DNA of 64,000 bases from W0P28-013 sp964570565 (GTDB lineage: Bacteria > Bacteroidota > Bacteroidia > Bacteroidales > Paludibacteraceae), in NCBI GenBank assembly GCA_964570565.1, contig CAZMYT010000001.1, forward strand, positions 124,001 through 188,000, given 5' to 3'. The translations under genes and the position numbers were made by a program. Positions within the stretch are counted from its first letter, which is position 1. Every line of letters begins with the position of its first letter. This document shows, piece by piece, positions 33,531-45,200 of the stretch. Under the pieces are notes generated by a model that searched no databases, was not told where the DNA came from, and saw nothing but the letters and a program-made list of their open reading frames with translations.

Positions 33531-34979
33531 CTATCCATTGTCAACTTGTTTTGTTCTGATTAATGATAGTCCTACAAAGGTAATCAAACCATTCAACATA
33601 AGCAACTCGTAGCCAAATTGGTAGTTCAAGTAGTGAACGCAGGCCCATTGAATGCCATACGTTAGAATTGGCGAAAGTAGCGCTACCAAAGGAATTAAAC
33701 GATTACGACAACGTTGTTTTGTGAGCAATCCAAAGGCAAAAAGTCCTAACAATGGACCGTAAGCATAACCTACAATGGTATAAATGGTGTCGATAATACT
33801 CTGATTAGGCATGGCATGAAACGCTACTACTAAGCCAATAAATAGCACGCAAACCGCCAGATGAATCCACTGACGCCAACGTTCGGCTTGTGTGGCTTGA
33901 CGTTTTTCTATGCGTAGTAAATCCACCGAAATAGTAGTGGTGATAGCCGTTAACGCAGAATCGGCGCTTGAGAATGATGCGGCGATGATGCCTAGCATAA
34001 AAAAGAACGCTGTAACTGGATGAAAGTACGAAGTGGCTATGTAAGGTAAAATCTGATCGGGTTTTTCGGGAAGTAATACCCCATTTTGTTGTGCAAATAT
34101 AAGAACCAAAGCGCCTAAAGTAAGCAACAATAAATTCACGGGAAGAAAAGCTGCTCCACACCATAACATATTTTTTTGCGACTCTTTCAATGTGCGACAC
34201 GTGAGGTTTTTTTGCATCATATCTTGGTCGAGTCCAGTCATTACGATGACAATGAAGATGCCACTCAAAAACTGTTTAAAAAAGTTTTGGTGACTGTGCC
34301 AATCGTTCAACGTAAACGTGTGGCTCCACGTACTCTCGTACACCGTGCGCAAAGCGTCGCCTGTGGAGGTACCTACGAGTTGTATCATGTTGATTACCAT
34401 TAATATAAGGGCAATTGTCAAGAAAAGCGTTTGTAGCGAATCGGTCCACACCAAAGTGCGAATGCCGCCTCTGCGCGTGTACAACCACATCAGTGCCACG
34501 CATAAGGTTACCGTTATCCAAAACGGAATATGCCAAGCATCAAATATAAACTGTTGTAACACCAGAGCAGCCACATACAGTTTGGTGGCGGAGCTCACCA
34601 ATTTCGCCACAATGAAAAAAAGCGAACCCGTGCGATGTGCTTCGGAACCAAAGCGATTGTTGAGGTATTCGTAAATCGAAGTGAGGTGAAGTTGGTAGTA
34701 GAGTGGCAGCAGTACATACGCCACTACCACGTATCCAAAGAAAAATCCAAGTACCGTTTGCAAATAACCAAATTGCGAAGCTCCCACCATGCCTGGTACC
34801 GAAACGACTGAAATGCCTGAAATAGTGGCGCCTACCATACCAAAAGCTACCAAATACCAAGGCGATTCATGATTCCCTGTGAAAAAAGTGCTATTATCGC
34901 CACGACCGCGCGTAACACGAGCCACCAGCAATAACACCCCAAAATAGGCAATCAATATCAGTAAATACCAAGAATTCAT
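33531..34979 (-). CDS. Sodium:solute symporter (SSS family)
   Basis: 482 residues with about 13 hydrophobic helices. Family features: an early GMVGATISGISVVSVPGMVG (helix 2-3 region of SSS proteins), ATKLYVAALVLQQF, GLDQDMMQKNLTCRTLKESQ and ASFSSADSALTAITTTISVD, the last being a classic sodium-binding segment. It imports an organic solute with sodium; the solute cannot be told. Stop codon lies at the edge of repeat R3. No promoter box is seen in the repeat spacer upstream, so read-through from the small membrane gene at 35248-35559 is possible. Confidence 0.92.
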   Translation of the reverse strand: MNSWYLLILIAYFGVLLLVARVTRGRGDNSTFFTGNHESPWYLVAFGMVGATISGISVVSVPGMVGASQFGYLQTVLGFFFGYVVVAYVLLPLYYQLHLTSIYEYLNNRFGSEAHRTGSLFFIVAKLVSSATKLYVAALVLQQFIFDAWHIPFWITVTLCVALMWLYTRRGGIRTLVWTDSLQTLFLTIALILMVINMIQLVGTSTGDALRTVYESTWSHTFTLNDWHSHQNFFKQFLSGIFIVIVMTGLDQDMMQKNLTCRTLKESQKNMLWCGAAFLPVNLLLLTLGALVLIFAQQNGVLLPEKPDQILPYIATSYFHPVTAFFFMLGIIAASFSSADSALTAITTTISVDLLRIEKRQATQAERWRQWIHLAVCVLFIGLVVAFHAMPNQSIIDTIYTIVGYAYGPLLGLFAFGLLTKQRCRNRLIPLVALLSPILTYGIQWACVHYLNYQFGYELLMLNGLITFVGLSLIRTKQVDNG

Positions 34980-34981
34980 AA

Positions 34982-35245
34982 ATGATTAGCTAGGTTAATG
35001 GTTAAAAGTTAATGGTTAATGGCGCGAATCGTTGATAATTAGGTTAATGATTAAGAGGTTAAAGGTTAATGACGAAATGCGTATAGCGTGTAACGTGTAA
35101 CGTGTACTGATAATTGCGTTAATGGTTAAGAGGTTAAAAGTTAAGGGAGAACTTCGTGGCATTGGGAAATCCTTTAACCTTTTCACCCTTCACCCATCAC
35201 CCATAACCCTTCACCTTTTTTTAACCCTTCACCTTTTTCACCTTA
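34982..35245 (+). repeat. Palindromic spacer repeat, copy R4
   Basis: Words GGTTAATGGTTAAAAGTTAA, GCGCGAATCGTTGATAATTA, then core GAGAACTTCGTGGCATTGGG and right part CACCCTTCACCCATCACCC. Positions 35021-35099 are identical over 79 bases to 35697-35775 in R5 (direct repeat). Confidence 0.8.
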
Positions 35246-35247
35246 TT

Positions 35248-35559
35248 TTATTTAAGTCGAAAACTCACCCAAACATCAATAAACGACGTGATGAGTAATG
35301 GTAATACCCACGCATTGTGACCGATGTACATTAAATACGTGCTACCTAGTAGGCAAAGCGCGCCAATGAACAACTGACCATACAAGCGACGAACGCGGCG
35401 ATCGTCCGTTTTTGGGAGCGACAACATACGCGATACAATGGCAAGCACAGCTCCGGCACCAAATAACCAAACGCTCCATGAAAATTCGAAAATATGAAGC
35501 AGCGCACCGGCAATAATGCACACGTAACCCACCGCAAACGGAATAAATGATTTTTGCAT
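35248..35559 (-). CDS. Small four-helix membrane protein, unknown
   Basis: 103 residues with about four hydrophobic helices (SFIPFAVGYVCIIAGALLHI, SWSVWLFGAGAVLAIVSRML, LFIGALCLLGSTYLMYIG, WVLPLLITSFIDVWVSFRL) and a charged turn KTDDRRVRRLYG. No family recognised. It has its own -7 box at 35616-35623. The downstream symporter (268 bases away) may share its transcript. Confidence 0.75.
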   Translation of the reverse strand: MQKSFIPFAVGYVCIIAGALLHIFEFSWSVWLFGAGAVLAIVSRMLSLPKTDDRRVRRLYGQLFIGALCLLGSTYLMYIGHNAWVLPLLITSFIDVWVSFRLK

Positions 35560-35615
35560 AACAAATAATGTATATATATAAATAAGGTGTAATTCCTAAA
35601 TCGGATTTCGCTCTG

Positions 35616-35623
35616 CAAAGATA
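35616..35623 (-). promoter_or_regulatory. Promoter -7 box for the small membrane gene
   Basis: Minus-strand TATCTTTG, 56 bases before the start codon. Confidence 0.6.
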
Positions 35624-35631
35624 CGCCAATA

Positions 35632-36000
35632 ATTGAATAATTGAATGATTGAATGACCGAATAATTGGGTTAAGGGTTAAGTGCTTAAAGGTTAAGGGCG
35701 CGAATCGTTGATAATTAGGTTAATGATTAAGAGGTTAAAGGTTAATGACGAAATGCGTATAGCGTGTAACGTGTACTGATAATTGGGTTAATGGTTAAGA
35801 GGTTAATGGTTAAGGGCGCGAATCGTTGATATTTAGGTTAATGGTTAAGAGGTTAAAAGTTAAGGGAGAACTTAGTGGCATTGGGAAATCCTTTAACCTT
35901 TAACCTTTAACCTTTTCACCCTTCACCCATAACCCATAACCCATAACCCTTCACCCATTAAACATTTAACATTCCACATTAAACAATTTCACTACGCTGA
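35632..36000 (+). repeat. Palindromic spacer repeat, copy R5 (long)
   Basis: The longest member: GCGCGAATCGTTGAT is present twice (35698 and 35816), so an internal unit of ~118 bases is tandemly repeated. The core reads GAGAACTTAGTGGCATTGGG, then many TTAACC and CACCCTTCACCCATAACCC words, ending with CATTAAACATTTAACATTCC. Confidence 0.8.
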
Positions 36001-36245
36001 TAGCTGTTGATAAAAAAAACAAAAAAATAGATTGTTTTTTGTAAATAATTATATATCTTTGTCGCGATATAGTGTACCATGACGTAATGTGTACAACCAG
36101 CTAATGACGGGCTTTAACAAAATTTACACTTTTTTTATTCGCCCAGTTTGTACCTAATTCCGTGTGAGTTACCTATTTATAAGTAGATTTTTTAACCAAA
36201 ACAGTGTCTCTTTTTGCAAACAATATAAATCTAACCAATACAACT
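36001..36245 (+). promoter_or_regulatory. Promoter and long leader of giant gene 2
   Basis: A -7 box TATCTTTG at 36054-36061, with TTTTTTG about 15 bases upstream as a possible -33 element, gives a leader of ~180 bases before the ATG at 36246. The leader has GTGTAC repeated (near 36073 and 36089) but no recognised riboswitch. Confidence 0.55.
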
Positions 36246-39200
36246 ATGAAACATTTTTACTCTTTCACAAACAGGGTGGTGAAAAGCTTTAGGGGCTTGG
36301 TACTAGCGGCTTTGGTCGTGTTTGGTACTGCTAGTGCTTTTGCGGATAATATCACTCCCATCAGAACTGATGTTTCCGGCTTCACCGGCTGGACTGATAC
36401 CAATGTAGCAGGAACAACGTATCTTCAATTATTGGTGGCAGGAGCTAATACAATAACTCCAGCTATGAATTTTAATAGCTATACTGCAGAAACGCTGAAT
36501 TTTAAAGCTCGAACTTACGGAGGAACAAATGCCACCGAAAATACTTTAACCGTTTCTATTTCTACAGATAATGGTTCGAATTGGACTGTTTTGGGCACAA
36601 GAACTCCTGCAAGTTCAACATTGACTGCTCAGACTGCATTCGATCTCAGTAGCTATTCTGGTACGCAGGTGAAAATTAAATTTAGTGTTGCAGGAACTAG
36701 CAATACTATTGGTGTTGGTATTGATGATATAACAATAGCAGGAACTCCTGCAGCTTCTGGCTACGACGTAACTTATAGCTGTAATGGTGCCACAAGTGGT
36801 TGCCCTACTAATCTTACAAATCAAACCGCTTTACCAAATCCACTATCATCACCAAACCCTACAAAAACAGGTTATACATTTGGTGGTTGGTATACAGATG
36901 CAGGACTTACAACTGCGGCTACGGCAGGAGCTACTATTTCTGCTAATACAACACTCTATGCTAAATGGACGGCTGCCTGTACATCTATTTCGCCAACCAT
37001 TACGTATGGTGCTTATTCGGTATTGGTAGGTAGCACTATTGCTGCTCCAACTATTGGTGGTAACACAGGTAGTGGTACGGTAACTTATTCAAGTTCTAAT
37101 ACATCAGTGTTAACCGTTAACTCATCTACGGGTGTGGTTACTGGTGTGGGAGCTGGTACAGCTACCGTAACAGCCAGTGTGGCTGCAAATGGTGGTTATT
37201 GTGCGGGTAGTGTTACAAGTAGTACTATTACAGTAAGCGTTCCTACTTATACTGTTACGTTTAATGCAGGAACAGGTTCATGTGGCACAGCATCTCTTAC
37301 CGAAGCTTCGGGTGGCGCAGGTGTAACATTGCCTACCGCTTCGCCAAGTGTTGGTTGTGCTACAGAAACACCAGCATGGGAATTTGCTGGCTGGGCTACT
37401 GCTTCACAAACTGAAACTACGTCGGCTCCAACATTATATACGTCGGGTTCTACTTATAATCCTTCGGCTAATGTAACGTTATATGCCGTTTACAAAAAAA
37501 CTACAGATGGTGGTTTTTCCGATGTTACAGAATCATACGGTTTTGAATCTGGTGAAAGTGGGTGGACTGTGGCTGTGGCGTCTCAATCAACCGGAATAAC
37601 TCCTCATTCGGGAACATATTCAGGTAATATTGCTGCTAATGGTGCTGCAGTCGAGTATGATACCAAAGTTGCAGATCCTAAATCATTTACATTTTGGTTT
37701 CAAAGAACTACAACAAATAATAACTACGAGGCTTATATAGAAGTGTCTTCTGATGGAAGTTCTTGGACTAAAGTGGGAACTTATCTAATGTCGGGATTTG
37801 CTGAAGACACGTGGGAGTCTAGGACTGCCGATTTGTCTTCGTATTCAGATGTCTATGTCCGTTTTAGCTATTATGGGACAACAGCTGTGCGTTATGTTGA
37901 TGATGTAAGTGTTACTCACACTGTAGGTTCGTCAACTACTACCTATAATTCAAATCCTAATTGTTGTACAGCCCCTTCTACTGCATTGAGTCTTTCGGCT
38001 ACTTCGCCGTTAACTTTAAGTGGCGCTAATGTAAGTACAGCCATTACTGTTAATGGAGGTAATGGAGGAACTGTGAATTACACGGTAGACCCAAGTTCTA
38101 CAGGTTCTATGTCGGGTAACACGTTTACGGCTACCGCTACAGGTACTTATACTATTACTGGTACACAGGCTTTGAATGGTTCTACCTGTGGTGGCAGTGA
38201 TGACGTTACTATTGTTGTAAATCCAGCCGTTACGTATTCTGTTTCTTCAACGTTAACCGGTTGTACAGTCTCTCCTGCGCTCCCTGCCACAGTAGACCCT
38301 TCTACGCCAGGCATTGAGGTAACGGTAACGCCTAATAGTTGTTATACCTTGCCAGCGTCTATTTCGGTAACTATGGGAGGAACACCTTTAACACTAAACA
38401 CGGATTATTTGTGGGATACTTCTGGGGCTGACAATTTATTAATTCAACCTACGGGAGGTTTTTCTGGTAATATTGTTATTACTATTACGGCTACACAGCC
38501 ACAATATGCTATTACCTATAGTACAGGTTTAGCAGGCTGGACTCCAACTCAGGCCAATGTCGCCTGTGGTGGCAGCTTTACCGCAGCTACTCCAGCTGAA
38601 GGTTTGTTTGTGTGTGAAGATGGTTCTGCTTTTGCTGGTTGGAGCACTAATGCTAGTGCCACATCGGTGGAGTACGCTGTAGGTGCTACTATTAATCCTG
38701 TAGCCAATATGACTCTTTATGGTGTATGGTCAGAAGGAACAATATCAAATGATTACACAAAAATAACAAACACTTCTCAGTTGGAAGCTGGTGCCGATTA
38801 TTTGGTGGTATATACAGCGTCTAATGTAGCTATGAAAGCCGCTACGTATTCAAGTGGCTTAGATAAATCAACGGTAACCATTTCGAGCGATAAGATAACC
38901 ACTTCAGATGCCGCTCTTATTTGGCGTTTAGGCGGTACTTCTAATGCTTGGACCTTGTATAATGCATCAACCTCAAAATACCTGTCTCTTCCAAGTGGAA
39001 CTGTTACTACATTATTAGCATTAGCAGATACAGGTACTCCTTTTACAATATCAACTACCAATATTACATCTAACGATAATACGAGTTCTTATAAATATGT
39101 ATCTTATCACACAGGTTCTAGCTACTTTAATAATTATAGTAGCAATTACGCTGTTCTGTTTAAACGTCAATCTTCGGTAACTTATTCTACTACAGCTACG

Positions 39201-42200
39201 TGTACATTAGCTTGTGCCGATGCTGCCGTGGTTACGCTAACGCCTACAGCTTCGTCTATCAATATGCCAGCGTCAGGTGATGCTACCACTACTATTGCTT
39301 TCTCACAATCGGGTGGAGGAGCTGGTACTTGGGGTACACCTTCGGTTACACGTCTGAGTGGTACAGGCACTGCTACCGTTACAAAAAATGGAACAAACAT
39401 CGATTTCTCAACCACAGGTGTTGGTGAGTATGAGGTGAGCATAGCTTATACACAAAATTGTGCAAAAGTAGGTAAAACTACTATTACCGTATTAGCTACA
39501 CCTATTGTTACCATTGTGGATGTAACGCCTTTGACTTTCACAGCTAATTGCGGTGAAGCGAGCGCTTTTCAATCGGTAAGTGTGTCAGGTTATAACTTAA
39601 CAGCCAATATGACCGCTACTGCTCCAACCAATTTCACGGTTTCGAGCGATAATACAACGTATGGTGCTACTGCTACCTTTACACAAACGGGTGGAACAGC
39701 TTCGGGTACCTTATATGTTAAGGCTAATCCACCAGCAGGCTCTGCTAACCCAATTTCGGGTAATGTAAGCTTAACAAGTACTGATGCGACTACACGTACC
39801 TTAGCTGTAAGTGCTACGGTGTCATGTGCACCTGTTCATATTTACTTTAACGATAAAGGCTCTGTTATAGCAGATTCTACAGAACTTGTTGGAGCCACAT
39901 TGTCGAATCCATTGCCAGCTCCTACTGGTTGTGTCAACTATGTATTTGATGGTTGGTATACCACTACATTAAATAACGTTTCATCGTACACTAAAGTGAC
40001 GGCTCCTTATACTGTAACGGGCGAAACGACGTTGTATGCAGTATATAAAAATACATCTGGTGGTGAAAGTAATGCTGCTGATTTATTTATTTCTGAATAT
40101 GTTGAAGGATCAAGTAATAATAAATATATTGAAATATATAATGGAACGGGTGCTGCTGTAGATTTATCGGGATATAAACTTCAACAATATGCAAATGGAA
40201 CAACTTCGGCTACTAATGATGTGCAATTATCAGGAACATTAGCTAATAATTCTACAATAGTATATAAAAATTCTTCAGCCGCATTAACATTGCCTGTTGG
40301 CGTTACTGCAACAAATAATGCAGCCGTTGTTTTCAATGGTGATGATGCTGTAGCATTGTATAAAATATCAACATCTTCTTATGTTGACATTTTCGGTCGC
40401 ATTGGAAATGATCCTGGTACAGCTTGGACTTCAGGCTCATATACAACATTAGATAAAACTTTAGTTAGAAAATCGAGCGTATATAGTGGTATTACCACCA
40501 ATCCTGCATCAGGTTTCCCTACTTTAAGTACAGAGTGGGATATGTACAATATAGATGTTGTTTCTAATCTCGGTACTCATACATTTGGTGGAGGTGGTAC
40601 TACTTATACTACATTTCCAGCCTGTTGTGATATTAATTTGGTGAAACCTACTGTTACAACAAGTAGTGCCGATCAAAGTGTTACCGTTTCATGGCCTTCG
40701 GTAAAAGATGCTGGCGTTGAAAAGGCTACAGCTTACGAATTGACTTATAAATTAGCTTCTTCGTCAGCTGATCCTACCGTAGTTCCTGTTGCTGCCACAG
40801 GTGCTGCTAGCTATTCGCAAACTATTTCAAGTTTAACAAATTGTCAAAACTATGTCTTTACCGTTCAGGCTATTGGTGACCCAGAAGCAGCTACCACTAT
40901 CTGCTCATCGCCTGTCGCTACGGTAACTACTTATCCAGGTGTGGCCTATACTGTTAATTACCAATATGGTGCAGGTACTGGTACACCTAATGTATGGGTT
41001 TCTGGTTGTGCTAATGGAACTAGTACAACGTTACCAGCGGTGACTCCAAACACGTTGGCGTATGTATTTGCAGGTTGGTACGATGGCACTACACGCGTAG
41101 GTGGAGCCGGTGATTCATATACACCAACAGCTGATGTCACATTGGTGGCACAATATTCGGCCGCACCTACCTACACACTTACCTTTGTGAACGAAGCTGC
41201 TCCAATTCTCACAAAAACTGTCTATTCAACAGCTGCCGAGAACGATCGTAAAGCCACTGAACCGAACGCTAATTATACGGATTATGGTCTCGAGTTAACT
41301 CCATTGACAACGGCTTGTTCTGAAGCCGTATTTGTGGGCTGGACTACTACTCAAACAGTAGCTGAAGGTACCACTATTTCGCCAACGTTAGTAACCTTCC
41401 CTTATACGATTTCTGCCAATGCAACACTCTATGCCTTATGGAAAATAACAGAAGGTGGCGGCGGTGGTGGTTACGAGTTAGTCACTTCAGCACCTGCAGA
41501 TTGGAGTGGTACTTACATTATCTCTGATGGTACTCATATGGTAACAGGTCGAGATGGTTCGAATAATTATTGTGGTTATGCCGCACATTCTACAAGCGAG
41601 AATACTGCTTATGAGTTTGAAGTGGCTAAAATTGGAGCTACCGCTTATTATTCCCTATTACATACTTCTAGTGGAAACTATATTGGTGGACAAAACTCAA
41701 CCACAATGGTGTTTAGTACAACTGCACCAACGGGCACTACTGGAAATTTCCATTGGAGTTTATCTACAACTGCTTTAAAAACTAGTACGTCGAGCACACG
41801 TGTGTTTAATTATAATAATAGTTCACCTCGTTTCTCGATGTATGCACCAGGCGCTGGTTACTATGCAGGTTTGCTGTATAAGAAAAATACGGGTACTACT
41901 ACTTTCTATAGTTCTCCAGTATGTACGCCAATGATTACGGTAGACCCAGCTGATGTGGCTACCTGTATTTCGGCAGCTGATTTGGTTGTAGCTGTAGGTG
42001 GTACTGCCACTTCTACAGGTCACACGGTAGCTGCTCGTAACTGCTCTGGTACCTCTATTGTACCAGTTATTACTGGAGCTGACCATACCGCATTTAGCAT
42101 CGACTGGACTGCTAAATCACTTGAAAATGGTCGTGCAGATACCGTTTATACAGTGTCGTATAAACCATTGACAGGTACTTCACATTCAGCACAACTTCAA

Positions 42201-45200
42201 TTTAAAACGGATGATGGCGCTGTGGTTTCTTCTATCGTCAATTTGTGTGGTACGGTATGTACATCGGCTCTGTTTACGACTCAAAGTTCTACTCAAAGTA
42301 GTATTACGTTTGCTTGGAGTGCTCCATTATCGGGTGCTAGCTTACGCGTGTGGAATGATATTACTGGGACACCAGCTTGTGGACCTCAACCTTACGACCA
42401 AACAGTGGTGTTGGGTACTGAGACATCTAAAACAATTGCAGGCTTATCAGCTTCTACTACCTTCCATTATCAAATTACAAATGGTGGTTGTGTATCCGAA
42501 GTACGTAATATAACAACCTCTGCAGCGGTTGGTTTACCAGTGTTGACGGCATCGCCTACATTGTGGGAAACGATGGCAGAAGCTAACCGTGCAGCAACCT
42601 ACACGAGTACAACCATAAACCTTACTGGTGCTAATATGCCAGGCGCTAATGTTTCGATTGCTTTGCGTGGTGAAACAGCTGCCTTTACATTGGTTCCACC
42701 AGCTACTATTACGCTCGATGGTAATGGAGCAGGTTCTATTGGTGTAACGTACAATCCTGTAAAAGCACAAACTAATATTGCTTATATTGATTTAACTTAT
42801 GCTAGCGATTGTGAAACAAAAACGGTGACTATTACCTTGGTAGGTAACGTACCAGGTATTGACATTGTAGAAGTGAACCCTGATGCGAGTGGTTTTACAC
42901 TGCATACCGATTTGGAGGGAACTCCTAATATTGTATTATCGCAAGAGGTAGAACATCAAGGTAGTGGTCGTCAAGCTAATGACCTATTCTTCTCAAAATA
43001 CTTTGAGGCAGCTCAAAATACTAAATTGTTAGGTCTTTATAATGGTACCAATGATACTATCTCATTAAGAGGTATCCGTATTGCTGGCCAAAAAGCTGGA
43101 GAATTAACTGGTACCAAAGCCGCTCTTTGGAACCCTACGGATATCATTAGCTTGGATACGTTAAAATCGCTTGCTCCTGGTAAAGAAATTATTCTATTCT
43201 CCACTACCAGTGTCACTCAAGATATGTTAGTAGTTAATTGTGTTGCAGGTTCTACTGGTTGGGAGCACGAAGGTTGGTACCCTGTTAATAATGCCACTGC
43301 AAAAGCGGTTTATGGTGATGAGTCGCGTAATTTATTTATAAATGGTACCTATGAAAATAAAAATGCAGGTATTGTAACCTCTGGTGATAAGGTGTATGGT
43401 TTACAACGTAAAGCAGTTGATGGTACTTGGGAATTTATTGATGTTATCGGAGCATTTGATGGTGATTCTGTTATTGGTCGCCAAATTAAACCTAAGACTA
43501 CAATCACAGGTATGGATGCTCCAGGTTGGGCATGCCTGGATGGTACGAATTATTTGACTAAGGAGACGGCAGGGTTGTCCACTAACCGTCACTTGTTAAT
43601 TCGTAAAAATACCGTGGTGGATGGGTTAAATGCCCTTGAACAAAATACAGAAGATTTTGCTACTTTGTGTACTGAATGGGAAGGTCTGATAGTTCCAAAA
43701 AATGGTGTTGGAGAATTGACAGAACAAGAAATTACGTGTCTTCATTTTAGCCAAGTTTCTACGTTTAATTACGATGGTTACTATGCTTCATTTGAACGTA
43801 TTGACGATAATTTGGTAACCTTCACGGCGGCTTCTGGACGTCCTGGTGATTGGGTAGGTTCATTCTTGAATCCAACCGAAACATTCCAAGATTCGTTACG
43901 TTGTTATAATTTGAAGATTTCTGTGGAGCGTTATTACGATTCGCGCGATGTTCCTCCTACAGAACGCACAAAAGCATATGTTCAGAACCTTGATCCAATT
44001 GATGACGCAGCAGAAATTGCAGCACTTGATACCGTGGAGGTTATGAGTACACAATACCGTGTGCCTATCTTGGTCATGAATGGAGAAAATTTAACAACCA
44101 AGGATCTTCGTTTTACTCAATTATCTAAGGATACGTGTCGTACATGTGACGTCGTTGTTATGAATGGCGGTATTTTGACTAAATCAAATTTAACCGATGA
44201 TCGCGATTCAGTACGTTCTGTATTTGTTTATAACGGAGGTCGATTGGTTGTACCTGATGGTTTAGATTATTCGATACAAGATTTGTCAATACGTGCTCAA
44301 GGTGATGCGGTAGGTGCCGCTTATGTCGAAGGTAATTTATTGATGAAAAATCCGCGTATCTATCACGATAAACGCATTGATAATTCTAAACGTTATTTCT
44401 TCACATTACCATACAATTGTGCTGTGAATAAAATTACGGAGATGAATGGTAAATCGTTAGGTGTGTATGGTACAACATGGATTATTCAGTATTATGATGG
44501 TGAACAACGTATTATCAACCGCGGTTTATCAAGTAACTGGAAGATGGTGCCTTATGATGCAACGCTTCAAGCTGGTCGTGGTTATATTATTGCTATTACA
44601 TCAGATGTTCAAAAGTACGTGCGTTTCCCAATGGTGGCAGAGGCTACCTTTACGGAGAAAAATACAGCCAAAACGCTTGATGTTACCCAATATGGTGAGT
44701 TACAAGCCTCTTCAGGTGCACTTGGTTATAATAACGTAGGTTGGAACTTAGTAGGTAACCCATACATATCTTATTTCACTAGTGATGGCGTAAGCAACGA
44801 TGGTGTAAACAATGGTACGGTAGAGTTAGGTGGTTACTATATGAGAAACTCAGGTGGATTCAATGAAAATACGTGGACACGACTTGAAACTAGCAATATA
44901 TATGTAACGATACCAAATTCAAATAACGTGGGTTATACTCAAGAATTAGCGTCTAACACACAACTTGATCCGTTTATTTCTTTCTTTGTGCAGGCTCAAG
45001 CTACTGGTACGTTGACCTTTGCTACAACTAGTCGCGATACGTCACCAAGTTTAGTAGCAGCTAGTGCTAAACGTACAAACGAAACAAATGCGGTAGCCTT
45101 GAATTTGACTGTCGGAACTGAAACCGACCGTACAACAATTTTGTTAGATAATTATCATACAAATGCCTACGAAGTGGGTTCTGACTTATTGAAATGGAAG

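Noticed and set aside
34276..34860. Overlapping frames on both strands opposite and within the symporter gene (up to 118 codons)
   Set aside because: The symporter frame explains the region with 13 helices and family motifs; the others have no protein-like features.
35342..35629. A 90-95-codon frame overlapping the small membrane gene
   Set aside because: It runs through the promoter box at 35616 and is Cys/Arg-rich in an irregular way, while the other frame gives four clean membrane helices.
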